From Paenibacillus curdlanolyticus YK9 (GTDB taxonomy: Bacteria > Bacillota > Bacilli > Paenibacillales > Paenibacillaceae), in NCBI RefSeq assembly GCF_000179615.1, contig NZ_AEDD01000009.1, positions 223,392 to 287,391 of the forward strand: a stretch of 64,000 nucleotides of DNA. The letters run 5' to 3'. How positions within the stretch are numbered: the stretch's first letter is position 1; each line of letters opens with the position of its first letter. The notes beneath the pieces are model-generated. The model was not told the DNA's origin, made no database searches, and was given only the letters and a program-made list of their open reading frames with translations. Both the position numbers and the translations under genes were made by a program. Shown in pieces: positions 8,763 to 17,209 of this stretch.

Positions 8763-10046
8763 TTAATGCACAAGCGCCCGTGCTGCCCGCCATCTCTCGT
8801 TGTATTGCTCGAACGTTTTGCGCAAATCCTTGGACGCGATCCACTCTTGAATGTACTCCCCTGACCAGAGCGATATATTCGCTTTCTCGGCGATTTGGAG
8901 GAATCGATCGCTCGGCGGCTCACTCTCCACGAATGTCGGCGAGAACGAAAGAAACTGCTCAACTTGCGGCAAAGCGGAAATTTTCTCATTTTCCTTTACC
9001 GACAAGTACCCCTCATCCTCTACATAACCCGATTGTTTGACGAAAAACGCCACCCATTCCTTCGCCAGCTGCTTCTTGCTGCTGAATTTACTGACGCCAA
9101 TGAACCAATCCGGCACCAACGGCGCGTAGCGCTGAGGGCCATCATCATAAGGGAATGGGAAAAATCCGATATCCTCGGGATGCGCCCCTGCATTGATCAC
9201 CTGTTTAATGACCCAATTGCCATTGAAATAAATCGCCGCTTCGCCGGAAGCAATTTTCTTTTTGGATATTTCCCACTGATTCGCAATCAGCCCCGACTCG
9301 GTGTACCCTTTATTAATCAGCGTCTGAACGATATTCATCGACTTGCCCCATGCATTATCCACCTGCCACGGATTGTCGGTATCCGCCATTTTGTTCAAAT
9401 AAGAGGAGTCGCCCGTCATAAACCCAAGCAGCTCTTCTCCCCACAGCTTCATCGGCCATTGCGCCCCATAGTTGATGTATACGGGCGTTATCCCTGCCTT
9501 CTTCAGCTTCTCGCACGCAGCATAGAAAGCCGTCAGCGTCGTGGGCAGCTCGCGGATTCCCGCCTTTTCGAACGCCTTCTTGTTATAGACGATCCCGATC
9601 GTTGCCGCCCCGGTCGCCATGCCGTACCTGATGCCCTCGTAAGACTTATAGTCCTTAAAGCGAATCGAATCGAACATGGCATTCGGCAGCGGCTCAAAAT
9701 ATTGCGGTAAATCCTGTGCCATCAGATTGGCTGGCAGCAGCAGCACATCTCCCATATTGCGGGTGGACAGGCGCACCATAATGTCAGAGGTATAATTGCT
9801 AAGCCCTTGAAACTCGACAGTTGTGCCGGGATGCTCGCTTTCGAATCGCGCTGCATATTGGCGCATGGTGCCATTCTCAATCAAATCAACCCGATTTGTT
9901 AGCACAGTCAGTGTCTCGCTTCGATTCGAGCCAGCAGCAGTCGTGCCTGCTTCGGCGTTACGATTCTCCCCCTCCGTACTCGAGCAGCCCGCCAACGCCC
10001 AGGAAACGGCGAGTACGATGACCATCATCCAGACGGTTTTGTGCAT
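8763..10046 (-). CDS. Extracellular sugar-binding lipoprotein (orphan, paralogue of 4495-5799)
   Basis: A 427-residue CUT1-type binding protein. Signal peptide MHKTVWMMVIVLAVSWALAGC with lipobox LAGC. It shares many landmarks with the 4495-5799 protein (PQYFEPLPNAMF, GIVYNKKAFEKAGI, GNWVIKQVINAG, EDIGFFPFPYDDG), so the two are paralogues from one duplication. It has no permease neighbours, and is a monocistronic unit between its own promoter region and a terminator. It may feed the same permease pair or serve as a ligand-presenting partner for the YesM kinase (inference). AAGGAGG lies 9 bases before ATG. A cre-like palindrome is upstream. Confidence 0.92.
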   Translation of the reverse strand: MHKTVWMMVIVLAVSWALAGCSSTEGENRNAEAGTTAAGSNRSETLTVLTNRVDLIENGTMRQYAARFESEHPGTTVEFQGLSNYTSDIMVRLSTRNMGDVLLLPANLMAQDLPQYFEPLPNAMFDSIRFKDYKSYEGIRYGMATGAATIGIVYNKKAFEKAGIRELPTTLTAFYAACEKLKKAGITPVYINYGAQWPMKLWGEELLGFMTGDSSYLNKMADTDNPWQVDNAWGKSMNIVQTLINKGYTESGLIANQWEISKKKIASGEAAIYFNGNWVIKQVINAGAHPEDIGFFPFPYDDGPQRYAPLVPDWFIGVSKFSSKKQLAKEWVAFFVKQSGYVEDEGYLSVKENEKISALPQVEQFLSFSPTFVESEPPSDRFLQIAEKANISLWSGEYIQEWIASKDLRKTFEQYNERWRAARALVH

Positions 10047-10085
10047 AAACCATTCCTCCTTGCGCGCTGATGAGCGTAACCCTCC

Positions 10086-10099
10086 AGAAAGCGCTTTCT
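10086..10099. promoter_or_regulatory. cre-like palindrome upstream of sugar-binding lipoprotein
   Basis: AGAAAGCGCTTTCT is a perfect palindrome matching the core of the CcpA site (GAAAGCGCTTTC). On the minus strand a TATAAT box lies a few bases upstream, so CcpA binding would block transcription near the start site. Confidence 0.6.
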
Positions 10100-10193
10100 A
10101 TCATTATACGACAATCCGAACGTCAATACTATAATGCATCAAAATTGTTAGGCTAACGTCCGATAAAACGCTTATTGTTATCATTCCCCAAGC

Positions 10194-11054
10194 TTAGCGA
10201 AATGAAAGCCCGTTATGCTCCATCGCTTGGCGCAGCTGACGCACTGCATTCGGTCCAATGCCATGCAGCCGGTTCAGCTCCGACTCGCTCAGCTTGGCAA
10301 GCTGCTCCAGATTGCCAATGCCCGCACCCGCAAGCGCGCGTTGCGCTGGCTTCGCTAATCCGGCGGGCAGCTGCAAATTCTGACCGCCATTCCGATTGAG
10401 CAGCTCGGCTCCTTCCTCGGAACCAACGATAATCGTATCCGCCAGCTGGATAAACAAGCCATGTTCGACTACGCCGGGAATCGCATGCAGCTGCTCGCTT
10501 AGTCGGGCTGCGTCCGCAATGCGCTCCATATGACAGTCAACGATATAATTGCCGTTATCCGTAACAAAAGGCTGATCGCCTTGCATACGCAGTATTCCAT
10601 TGCTCCCCAGCCGATTCAGCTTGCCCATCGTCAGCTCGAATGCAAAGGGAACAATCTCTACCGGCAGCGGAAATTTGCCTAGTTGGGGGACAACCTTGGA
10701 ATCATCGACGATAACGATAAATTTGTTGCTGTTAACGGCTAATATTTTTTCCCGCAGCAGCGCGCCCCCGCCGCCCTTGATGAGATTGCCCCGGGGATCC
10801 ACCTCGTCCGCCCCGTCAATGCTGATATCGATGGTTTCGATGTCCGAGAATGGAATGATCGGGATTTGCAGCTCGCGCGCCAGCGTCTCCGATTGCTTCG
10901 AGCTGGCGACTGCATGGATGCGCAGCCCTTCCTGAACTCGCTTCGCGATATGATGGATGGCATAATAGGCGGTCGAGCCTGTTCCTAGCCCTACAACCAT
11001 CCCATTGTCGATATAGGTCACGGCTTTTTCAGCAGCCAATCGTTTCGCATTCAT
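10194..11054 (-). CDS. rpiA: Ribose-5-phosphate isomerase A with C-terminal helix-hairpin-helix domain
   Basis: Residues 1 to about 228 are a complete RpiA: MVVGLGTGSTAYYAI phosphate loop, SIDGADEVDPRGNLIKGGGGALLREK active-site segments and SNKFIVIVDDSKVV. It interconverts ribose 5-phosphate and ribulose 5-phosphate in the pentose phosphate pathway. RpiA is normally 220-235 residues; this one has about 58 more, NLQLPAGLAKPAQRALAGAG onward, with LHGIGPNAVRQLRQAM being a helix-hairpin-helix of the kind seen in small DNA-binding HhH proteins. The frame is continuous through the junction. Start ATG has only a weak upstream GAGAGG. Confidence 0.92.
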   Translation of the reverse strand: MNAKRLAAEKAVTYIDNGMVVGLGTGSTAYYAIHHIAKRVQEGLRIHAVASSKQSETLARELQIPIIPFSDIETIDISIDGADEVDPRGNLIKGGGGALLREKILAVNSNKFIVIVDDSKVVPQLGKFPLPVEIVPFAFELTMGKLNRLGSNGILRMQGDQPFVTDNGNYIVDCHMERIADAARLSEQLHAIPGVVEHGLFIQLADTIIVGSEEGAELLNRNGGQNLQLPAGLAKPAQRALAGAGIGNLEQLAKLSESELNRLHGIGPNAVRQLRQAMEHNGLSFR

Positions 11055-11217
11055 ATGAAGTCACAGCCTCTCTTCGTCATCCTAGTTGATTACTCATTCG
11101 ACATTCGGAAGTCCTGAATCCTTCAGCTCGACAAAATACTCGTCAGCAACCTTCCCTACCGAACCTGCGTCTACTTGATTGCGAGTTAATTATTCCCATA
11201 TGAGGTGAGAACGTTCC

Positions 11218-12786
11218 ATGATGAAATGCAGCAAGCTAGCAATATCGCTTATCGCAAGCCTATTTCTTTTGTCAACCTCTGCAGTTGCACTGGCGCAATC
11301 CGAACAACAAGCCTCAACTGCAGCGCGAGTGACCGGCACGGCAACAGCATCCCCGACTGCTCCCGCAATTCATACTAAAATTACTTCGATGGATGTGGGC
11401 AATGGGCACGCCGTCTTTATCCGTGCAGATGCGACGCTTTCCGCATGGGGTTGGAATCGAGATGGGCAGCTCGGCCTAGGCACGGTATATGATCAATATC
11501 TTCCCGCTTACATTCCGGACATGCAGAACGTCAAACAAGCCGCAGCTGGCTTCGCTTGCTCGCTTGTGCTTCTTCAAGACGGCACGGTCTGGCGCAGCGG
11601 CAATGGATGCCCGGGCTCAGAACGCGCGACAGATGCCAATAACTTGATTTATCAGAAGCAAAACGGGCTCCCGCCAAAGGTTCAATCCATATCGCTTGGC
11701 GGTGCTGCAGCATTAGCGCTGCTTCCTGACGGAACGGTGTGGTCATGGGGAAACGATCTTTTACATAGCGAGACCACTGAAGCAGCTATCCCCGTACAAG
11801 TTCCAGGTTTATCGGATATTATAGCCGTAGATGCAGGAGATTACCATGCCATGGCGCTGCGCAAGGACGGCACGGTCTGGACTTGGGGCTATAACTATTA
11901 CGGCGAAATAGGCAATGGCAGCAAGGAGCTTCAATTCCTGCCGCAGCAGGTAAAAGGATTAAGTAAAGTAACCCGCATTGCAGCCGCTAAGTACGTATCT
12001 GCCGCCTTGCAGTCCGATGGCACCGTGTGGGCCTGGGGGAAAAACAATTCGGGACAATTCGGTCCCGCCGGCAAAAAATCAACGGTTAGCGTCAAACCGT
12101 TGCAAGTCAAAGGATTCAATCATATCGTATCGCTCAAAGCCGGTCCCTCTCATCTGCTTGGGCTGCGATCGGACGGGACAGTCTGGCAAGCCGGGGGTAC
12201 GCCCGCAGCAATGAACCGTGTGCTGCAAGTTTCAAGCCTCTCCCATATCACATCGATCGCGGCAGGTACAGATTCGAGCCTCGCGCTGGATAAGGCAGGC
12301 AAGCTCTATACTTGGGGTGAAGCTGCCCTGCCTGGCGCAGGACATTATTTCTCCGAGGAAAGCAAAGGCAAGCCGGAGCTCGTTCCCGATCCGATTCGAT
12401 TCGTGGTCAACGGGCAGCCTGTTTCCATGCCATTATCTGCGGGCTATTACAAGGGAACGCTCATGGTACCGCGCTCTGCGTTATGGAAGGAGCTTGGCGT
12501 GAACGTCTCTTATTCGACTACAAAGCCAGATCCTAACAGCTATAATGCTTCCTATTCGACGTGGACATTAACGCGTGGCGATCAATCTGTCGCCTTCTTC
12601 CAAACATCAGATGGCCCTCAAGTCACGGTCAATGGCATCAAAATGACGAACCCGCCCGAAATCGTCGTATTCGGTGCATCATCCAGCAGCATTACCATGC
12701 TCCCGTTCCAATTCGTGTGCCGCTCATTAGGAATTGCATCCCACTGGGATGCGTCCACTCGCACGATCCAGTTTCATCTAAAATAA
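11218..12786 (+). CDS. Secreted RCC1-repeat protein with copper-amine-oxidase-like C-terminal domain
   Basis: A 522-residue exported protein: signal peptide about 1-27 (LISLFLLSTSAVALA), then a seven-bladed-propeller type RCC1/ATS1 repeat region (about 55-390) with recurring DGTVWxWGxN motifs such as SAWGWNRDGQLGLG and DGTVWTWGYNYYGEIGNG. The last 125 residues (IRFVVNGQPVSMPL to the end) match the stalk/Cu-amine-oxidase N-terminal-like domain common in Paenibacillus surface proteins. Ligand and role unknown. GAGGTGA precedes ATG. It is a single-gene unit. Confidence 0.8.
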   Translation: MMKCSKLAISLIASLFLLSTSAVALAQSEQQASTAARVTGTATASPTAPAIHTKITSMDVGNGHAVFIRADATLSAWGWNRDGQLGLGTVYDQYLPAYIPDMQNVKQAAAGFACSLVLLQDGTVWRSGNGCPGSERATDANNLIYQKQNGLPPKVQSISLGGAAALALLPDGTVWSWGNDLLHSETTEAAIPVQVPGLSDIIAVDAGDYHAMALRKDGTVWTWGYNYYGEIGNGSKELQFLPQQVKGLSKVTRIAAAKYVSAALQSDGTVWAWGKNNSGQFGPAGKKSTVSVKPLQVKGFNHIVSLKAGPSHLLGLRSDGTVWQAGGTPAAMNRVLQVSSLSHITSIAAGTDSSLALDKAGKLYTWGEAALPGAGHYFSEESKGKPELVPDPIRFVVNGQPVSMPLSAGYYKGTLMVPRSALWKELGVNVSYSTTKPDPNSYNASYSTWTLTRGDQSVAFFQTSDGPQVTVNGIKMTNPPEIVVFGASSSSITMLPFQFVCRSLGIASHWDASTRTIQFHLK

Positions 12787-12849
12787 AGCAAGTCGGTAGG
12801 ATCGATGATGCCATGCCACACGCATAACCGCCGATCCGAGGGTACTTCT

Positions 12850-12967
12850 ACTTCGACATGCCCGAAGACGAATGACCTGTAGGGACCTGTCGTATTCCTC
12901 GCTTTTCCGCTTCGGACTATTTGAACGACCATGCCTTGAACGTGGACGGCGGATGGCTGGCACGTTA
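12850..12967 (+). pseudogene. Remnant of a short-chain dehydrogenase C-terminus (KduD-like)
   Basis: Reading 12909-12967 gives SASDYLNDHALNVDGGWLAR then stop, the hallmark end of SDR enzymes, closest to KduD-type gluconate dehydrogenases. The preceding residues VVFLA are one frame away and a PEDE segment further upstream is broken by a stop, so at least two disruptions exist. The rest of the gene (about 220 residues) is missing; the RCC1 gene directly precedes it. Confidence 0.65.
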
Positions 12968-12981
12968 AGCTAACGCCAACT

Positions 12982-13017
12982 AAGCTGCGCCTACTTCGAA
13001 GTAGACGCAGCTTTTTT
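12982..13017 (+). terminator. Rho-independent terminator
   Basis: AAGCTGCGCCTACTTCGAAGTAGACGCAGCTT folds into a nearly perfect 15-bp stem (one mismatch pair), followed by a T-run. It probably ended the lost SDR transcript and now the RCC1 transcript. Confidence 0.85.
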
Positions 13018-13056
13018 CACTTTTTTTCTTTTGGATGCTCCTATAAACCCCATTGT

Positions 13057-13725
13057 TTACTTCACACCTATGCGCGATAGCCATCGGTCCAACTCCATCA
13101 GCTCCTCAATGCTGTGAATCGGCTCAACGCCGCGCGAGCGCATTGCCTCCAATGTTGTCCCATAGCTGATGAAAGCGATGCCTGCATCGACAGAGCCTTT
13201 TCCATCAATCCAAGAATCCCCTACCGACAGCCATTCTGATGCCGAAATCCCGCTTTGGCGCAGCACCGTCTCATACCCGCTCGGCGAAGGCTTCATCGCC
13301 TGCATGCTTTCCCTCCCGACGATAATAGTGAATCGATCGATGATTCCCGTCTCCGTAAGCGCCCGCTCCGCTGCCTGCTCGGCATTGTTCGTCACGATTG
13401 CCAGCATGTATCGGCCGTGCAGCGCATCGAGCAGCTCGACTGCGCCCGGCTCAAGTCCAGCGCCCGCCATCCCGCGCACCTCATGCTCCGCCGTTATTCG
13501 CATGACTGCCTCATAGTCCCCAGCGGACATGCCAGCCTGCTTGGCTTCCTCAATCAGCATCGATGTCGTATATCGGTTCAGATCGAGCGAAGCGGCTGCA
13601 AACGCGCGTGCTGCCAGCCAAGCATGCACCTCCCGTTTCATAGCAGGAAAATCGATATGCGATCGAAGCAGCGTATTGTCCATATCAAAAATAATGCCTA
13701 ACGGCATCGTATAAGCAGTCATCAT
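13057..13725 (-). CDS. HAD-superfamily hydrolase (phosphatase)
   Basis: A 222-residue HAD hydrolase (subfamily IA). Motif I IIFDMDNTLL with the Asp nucleophile near the N-terminus, helical cap about 25-90, motif II IVTNN, motif III Lys in MKPSPSGYETVL, motif IV VGDSWIDGKGSVDAG. Start taken at 13725 (MMTAYT) since GGAGGG is just upstream; 13722 is equally good and a longer reading to 13824 would add 33 residues with no family similarity. Substrate unknown; phosphoglycolate-phosphatase-like enzymes are the nearest group. Confidence 0.85.
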   Translation of the reverse strand: MMTAYTMPLGIIFDMDNTLLRSHIDFPAMKREVHAWLAARAFAAASLDLNRYTTSMLIEEAKQAGMSAGDYEAVMRITAEHEVRGMAGAGLEPGAVELLDALHGRYMLAIVTNNAEQAAERALTETGIIDRFTIIVGRESMQAMKPSPSGYETVLRQSGISASEWLSVGDSWIDGKGSVDAGIAFISYGTTLEAMRSRGVEPIHSIEELMELDRWLSRIGVK

Positions 13726-13863
13726 TTTCCCTCCAAGCCTTCCGTTGGGACGGCTTAAGTAGATTTCGACATTCAGCGCTACCCTCCTGCTCCCGCATCT
13801 TGAAGCCCTAGAAACAGTTGCCAAACCGTAAATAACTAACTATTCTATTAAAAAACGGAAGGG

Positions 13864-14259
13864 ATGAAGCGCAAACCTATGACAATCATCTACCCGAACA
13901 ACGAACTACAATTAAGAGAATTAACGCATGAAGACTGGATGGATGTTCATCGATACGCATCACAGGAGATCGTTTGCAAGTACCAGCCTTGGGGACCGAA
14001 CACGGAAGGCGAAACGGAAGCTTTTGTTAGACAAGTCATTAACGATGCTTTACAAGAGCCACGAACAAGATATGTATTCGCTATTGCTATCAAAGACCAT
14101 GATACGCCACCTGCGACCCGAGAAACGCAGGCTCATCGCGAGTTCTAGTCAAAGCTGGCTTGACCTTAGAGGGTAAAATCCGGGAAAGCATGCGCATGCG
14201 AGATGGCTGGCGAGACTCCCTCCTATACAGCATTCTGGAACAGGAATGGACCGGGTAGC
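13864..14259 (+). pseudogene. GNAT acetyltransferase pseudogene with internal deletion
   Basis: The first about 78 residues (LQLRELTHEDWMDVHRYASQ onward) are the N-terminal half of a RimJ/RimL-type N-acetyltransferase. The frame then breaks near 14130 and the natural C-terminus appears in another frame at 14149-14259: VKAGLTLEGKIRESMRMRDG and WRDSLLYSILEQEW. The middle acetyl-CoA-binding part (about 70 residues, Q/RxxGxG/A) is missing, so the product cannot be active. Confidence 0.75.
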
Positions 14260-14280
14260 GTAATTAGCATCTCGTTCAGA

Positions 14281-14309
14281 CGAAAAACGGCACCCGCCTG
14301 GGTGCCGTG
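14281..14309 (-). terminator. Terminator of the NmrA-like oxidoreductase gene
   Basis: ACGGCACCC and GGGTGCCGT with a 4-base loop, followed on the minus strand by TTTTT. Confidence 0.8.
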
Positions 14310-14331
14310 CTTGTGAGCCTGCTATCTCGCC

Positions 14332-14973
14332 TTATTCAGCTTCGCCTACTACCGTAAACCGGCGGTTTACATGCTGCGGCTTCTCGATCTCGTCAATGAC
14401 CGCGATGGCATAATCGGCATAGCTGATGTAGCTATTGCCTTGCGAGTTCACGAGCAATTGGTCTAGGCCTGACGTGTAAGCGCCTGTGCGTTTGCCCTCC
14501 GGGTCGAAGAAAGCCGATGGGCTGAGGAACGTCCATTGAATGCCTTCGGATTGCTGCAGCTCTTGCAGGTTCTGGCCTTGGTTCTTCGCTGTCGCAAGGA
14601 CGAACTCGGGGAATTCCGGCGTTTCGAAGACACGTGTCGTATGCGAGTCGTCCACGAACAAGCTGCCCGCGCCGCCAACGACGATCAGACGTGTATTCGG
14701 CGCTTCTTTCAGCGCAGCGATCAACGCACGTCCCGCTTCCAGATGCAGCTGCTCTTGCCCGAGCGGAGCACCGAATGCGTTGACGACAACATCATATGCC
14801 GACAGGTCAGCTGCTTTCAAATCAAAAATTTCTTTCTCTACAACATGAGCAGCTTCGCCTTGGAATTTAGCCGCGCTCCGCACGATCGCCGTCACCTCAT
14901 GACCGCGATCAACCGCTTCCTTCGTAATCAATTGTCCGGCTTTGCCGCTTGCTCCGATAACTGCGATTTTCAT
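14332..14973 (-). CDS. NAD(P)H-binding SDR-like oxidoreductase (YwnB/NmrA type)
   Basis: A 213-residue atypical short-chain dehydrogenase: N-terminal MKIAVIGASGKAGQLITKEA with the GxxGxxG nucleotide loop, then DVVVNAFGAP and RLIVVGGAGSLF. Length equals B. subtilis YwnB. The ATG at 14973 is preferred because GGAGG lies 9 bases upstream; the longest reading (15048) adds 25 residues ahead of the Rossmann fold. It follows the Rrf2 regulator gene on the same strand with a 118-base gap, the same pairing as ywnA-ywnB, suggesting a redox or electrophile stress role under Rrf2 control (inference). Confidence 0.85.
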   Translation of the reverse strand: MKIAVIGASGKAGQLITKEAVDRGHEVTAIVRSAAKFQGEAAHVVEKEIFDLKAADLSAYDVVVNAFGAPLGQEQLHLEAGRALIAALKEAPNTRLIVVGGAGSLFVDDSHTTRVFETPEFPEFVLATAKNQGQNLQELQQSEGIQWTFLSPSAFFDPEGKRTGAYTSGLDQLLVNSQGNSYISYADYAIAVIDEIEKPQHVNRRFTVVGEAE

Positions 14974-15091
14974 GTTCATCATCCTCCGAATAGTTGTATT
15001 AGAACGATCCTTTATTGCAATAATACAGGCATAATCGATACGGTACATTTTGTTTAGTAACCTAAGTTGTTACTAATTGTGGCAAAAAAAA

Positions 15092-15511
15092 TTATTGCTT
15101 CGATTCCATCTGGCGCACAACCTGCGCAACCGTTGTGTTCGCAAGCGACAGCTCCATCTGGCGCTGGGCTTCCAGCAGCGGCTCCTCTAATGCGTTTTGA
15201 ACATTTCGTCCGACAACACATTGCGGATTTGAATTTTGATGGATGGCGAATAGCACATCATTTTCGGGTACTTCTACGGCTCGGTATACATCTAAAAACG
15301 TTATCGACTCGAGCGGACGCACCAGCTTCATACCCGTAACGCCGGGACGCGATTCGATCAAGCCAGCCTTGCTCAACAAGCTCATGATTCGCCGGATGAC
15401 AACTGGATTCGTATTCACGCTGCCTGCGATATACGCCGACGTTATGGAGCCTTCGCTCATTTCGATTAACGCTAAAATGTGAATCGCTACCGTAAACCGA
15501 CTGCTAATCAC
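15092..15511 (-). CDS. Rrf2-family transcriptional regulator (YwnA-like)
   Basis: A 139-residue winged-helix regulator. MISSRFTVAIHILALIE is the typical Rrf2 start, followed by the helix-turn-helix (TSAYIAGSVNTNPVVIRRIM) and the wing. One Cys only (QCVVG, about 103), so it lacks the three-Cys iron-sulfur ligand set of IscR/NsrR. Start GTG at 15511 is 8 bases after AAGGAGG; the GTG at 15520 sits within that site and is unlikely. A strong palindrome covers its own promoter at 15571-15611, pointing to autoregulation. Confidence 0.88.
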   Translation of the reverse strand: MISSRFTVAIHILALIEMSEGSITSAYIAGSVNTNPVVIRRIMSLLSKAGLIESRPGVTGMKLVRPLESITFLDVYRAVEVPENDVLFAIHQNSNPQCVVGRNVQNALEEPLLEAQRQMELSLANTTVAQVVRQMESKQ

Positions 15512-15570
15512 CTGTTCCACCTCCTTCGATCGTGTATTCGCCTATAAGGCGTCATGTTCATTGTTCTGAT

Positions 15571-15611
15571 GTCTATAATGTAACTATATCAGTTACATTA
15601 TAGACCGTCAA
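15571..15611 (-). promoter_or_regulatory. Promoter overlapped by perfect 15-bp-arm palindrome (Rrf2 autoregulatory operator candidate)
   Basis: GTCTATAATGTAACT (15571-15585) and its exact complement (15591-15605) flank ATATC. On the minus strand TTGACG (15606-15611), a 17-base spacer and TATAGT (15583-15588) make a sigma-A promoter for the Rrf2 gene, and the palindrome spans the spacer and -10 box. Confidence 0.75.
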
Positions 15612-15622
15612 CACAAAGCCGA

Positions 15623-15970
15623 TTATAAAACTGCTGAGGTGCCTCCATCGATATTAACCGCAGAGCCTGTCACGTATGAAGCAGCCGACGACGACAGGAA
15701 CGTAATGACATTCGCAGCCTCCTGCGCATCGCCAATCCGCCCGAGCGGAATTTGGAAGCGGCTATCGACAGCGAACGCCTCCCACGTAAGCTCCGGCGCT
15801 GCGCTTTGCCACATTCGCTCGATTTGATCGCTGCGAATCAGTCCGATGCATACCGCATTCACGCGGATGCCTGCTGGCGCAAGATCCTTGCTCATCGCCT
15901 TCGTCAACGCCAACCCGGCTGCACGGCTGACGCTCGTTGGCAGCGAGCCGGCCGATCCATCCTCAAACAC
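15623..15970 (-). pseudogene. Truncated short-chain dehydrogenase (N-terminus missing)
   Basis: 115 residues corresponding to the C-terminal half of a 250-260-residue SDR: ALTKAMSKDLAPAGIRVNAV, IPLGRIGDAQEAANVITFLS and the end GSAVNIDGGTSAVL. The Rossmann N-terminus with TGxxxGxG and the catalytic Ser are absent; upstream sequence runs straight into the terminator of the VanW gene. It could still be transcribed but is most likely a deletion remnant. Confidence 0.75.
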
Positions 15971-15995
15971 CCTTTCCCATGAATGTTATGCCTGC

Positions 15996-16031
15996 AAAAA
16001 AAAAAGAGGCTCGCCGCAAGCGGCCAGCCTC
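15996..16031 (-). terminator. Terminator of the VanW gene
   Basis: GAGGCTCGCCG-CAAG-CGGCCAGCCTC stem-loop followed on the minus strand by ten T. Confidence 0.88.
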
Positions 16032-16080
16032 CGGTTGTCCGGTCGGATGCTTCAAGTGTACACGATTCCAGACTATGACC

Positions 16081-17025
16081 TCAATCCGCACTGTGGCGAT
16101 GAACGCCGCGCTCCGCTTTTACCTCTTCCGGGAGCTGCTGCGAGGCGTGGGGTACTTCCTTCGGCTTGAAATGAACCAGCTCAGAGGAATAGATTTCAAT
16201 ATGAACAGTCCCCACATTCGCATAGGATCGGATCAAAATAGGCTGGTTATATTGATTATGGAATACAAAATCCGGCCCATACCAGCTCACGGTCGCATCG
16301 CGGCCCGGCGGTACATACGGTACGTTGCGGCTATGCGAATACCGTTGAATAATGCGGATGCCTGCGCGGTCAACCGCGTTGAACAAGGTCGAAGAGATTT
16401 GGCATATGCCGCCCCCTATCCCTTCCGACACCTCTCCCCGCACAATGACAGGCGCGCTTTTATACCCTTTATCGACCGTACGCATGCCGACTACTTCATT
16501 GAACGAGAACGATTCCCCGGGGAAAACGACCGTATTGTTAATCGCCTTCGCGGCTAACGCGATATTATGCGAGCGATTCGCATTTCGTGAGTTGTAATAG
16601 GTTGTGTAATACCCGATCCGCTTTTCACGGATAACCGAGATCAGCTCGCTGTCTACCTTAGGATAGATCGACTGCTGCGGCAACTCGATGTGATTGTCGC
16701 CGCCCTCAATCATGAAGCGATAAAACTGTTCCGTGAATCGATTCCGATCCAGCTTTTTTCCGATCTTTTCTTGGGTAATGCCGCCATATCCATTCAAACC
16801 CGCATTCATAGCAGGACGATTGGTGCTGCGCTCCAGCTCTATCATCAGCTTCCTGAAGCGCGCTTCGTCCGCAACGGGAATCCCGGGTATTGGCACCGTA
16901 TATTTCGCACGATCAAGCTCCGCCAGCTGCTGGCCCTCATGTGTCACAATTAGACGCTCAGGCAGCTGATTAGGCAAAGCGGGTAGCGTAAACAGCAAAG
17001 CGGCAACCATCCATTTCAGCACCAT
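16081..17025 (-). CDS. VanW-family surface protein
   Basis: A 314-residue protein with an N-terminal membrane/signal helix (MVLKWMVAALLFTLPALP), a region about 30-120 unlike other families, and a VanW domain (about 130-285): NIALAAKAINNTVVFPGESF, SFNEVVGMRT, YKSAPVIVRGEVSEGIGGGI, CQISSTLFNAVDRAG. VanW was named in vancomycin-resistance clusters but its biochemical role is not established; members are exported and probably bind or remodel cell wall. ATG at 17025 has GGAGGAA upstream. Divergent from the next gene. Confidence 0.9.
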   Translation of the reverse strand: MVLKWMVAALLFTLPALPNQLPERLIVTHEGQQLAELDRAKYTVPIPGIPVADEARFRKLMIELERSTNRPAMNAGLNGYGGITQEKIGKKLDRNRFTEQFYRFMIEGGDNHIELPQQSIYPKVDSELISVIREKRIGYYTTYYNSRNANRSHNIALAAKAINNTVVFPGESFSFNEVVGMRTVDKGYKSAPVIVRGEVSEGIGGGICQISSTLFNAVDRAGIRIIQRYSHSRNVPYVPPGRDATVSWYGPDFVFHNQYNQPILIRSYANVGTVHIEIYSSELVHFKPKEVPHASQQLPEEVKAERGVHRHSAD

Positions 17026-17209
17026 GCAAGCATTCCTCCTGTAAGCTTCAACGCTAATGTGCATCAACAGGAGACGGATTATGCTACGACCAACAAGTAC
17101 CAGCAGTCGGCCACTTCTCCCCTACATATCTGAACGAGCGAGAGCGAACAATATATCCGGCAATTACATGCGAATTGAAGTAGCCAATTCGATGCAGCAG
17201 AGGAGGTTC

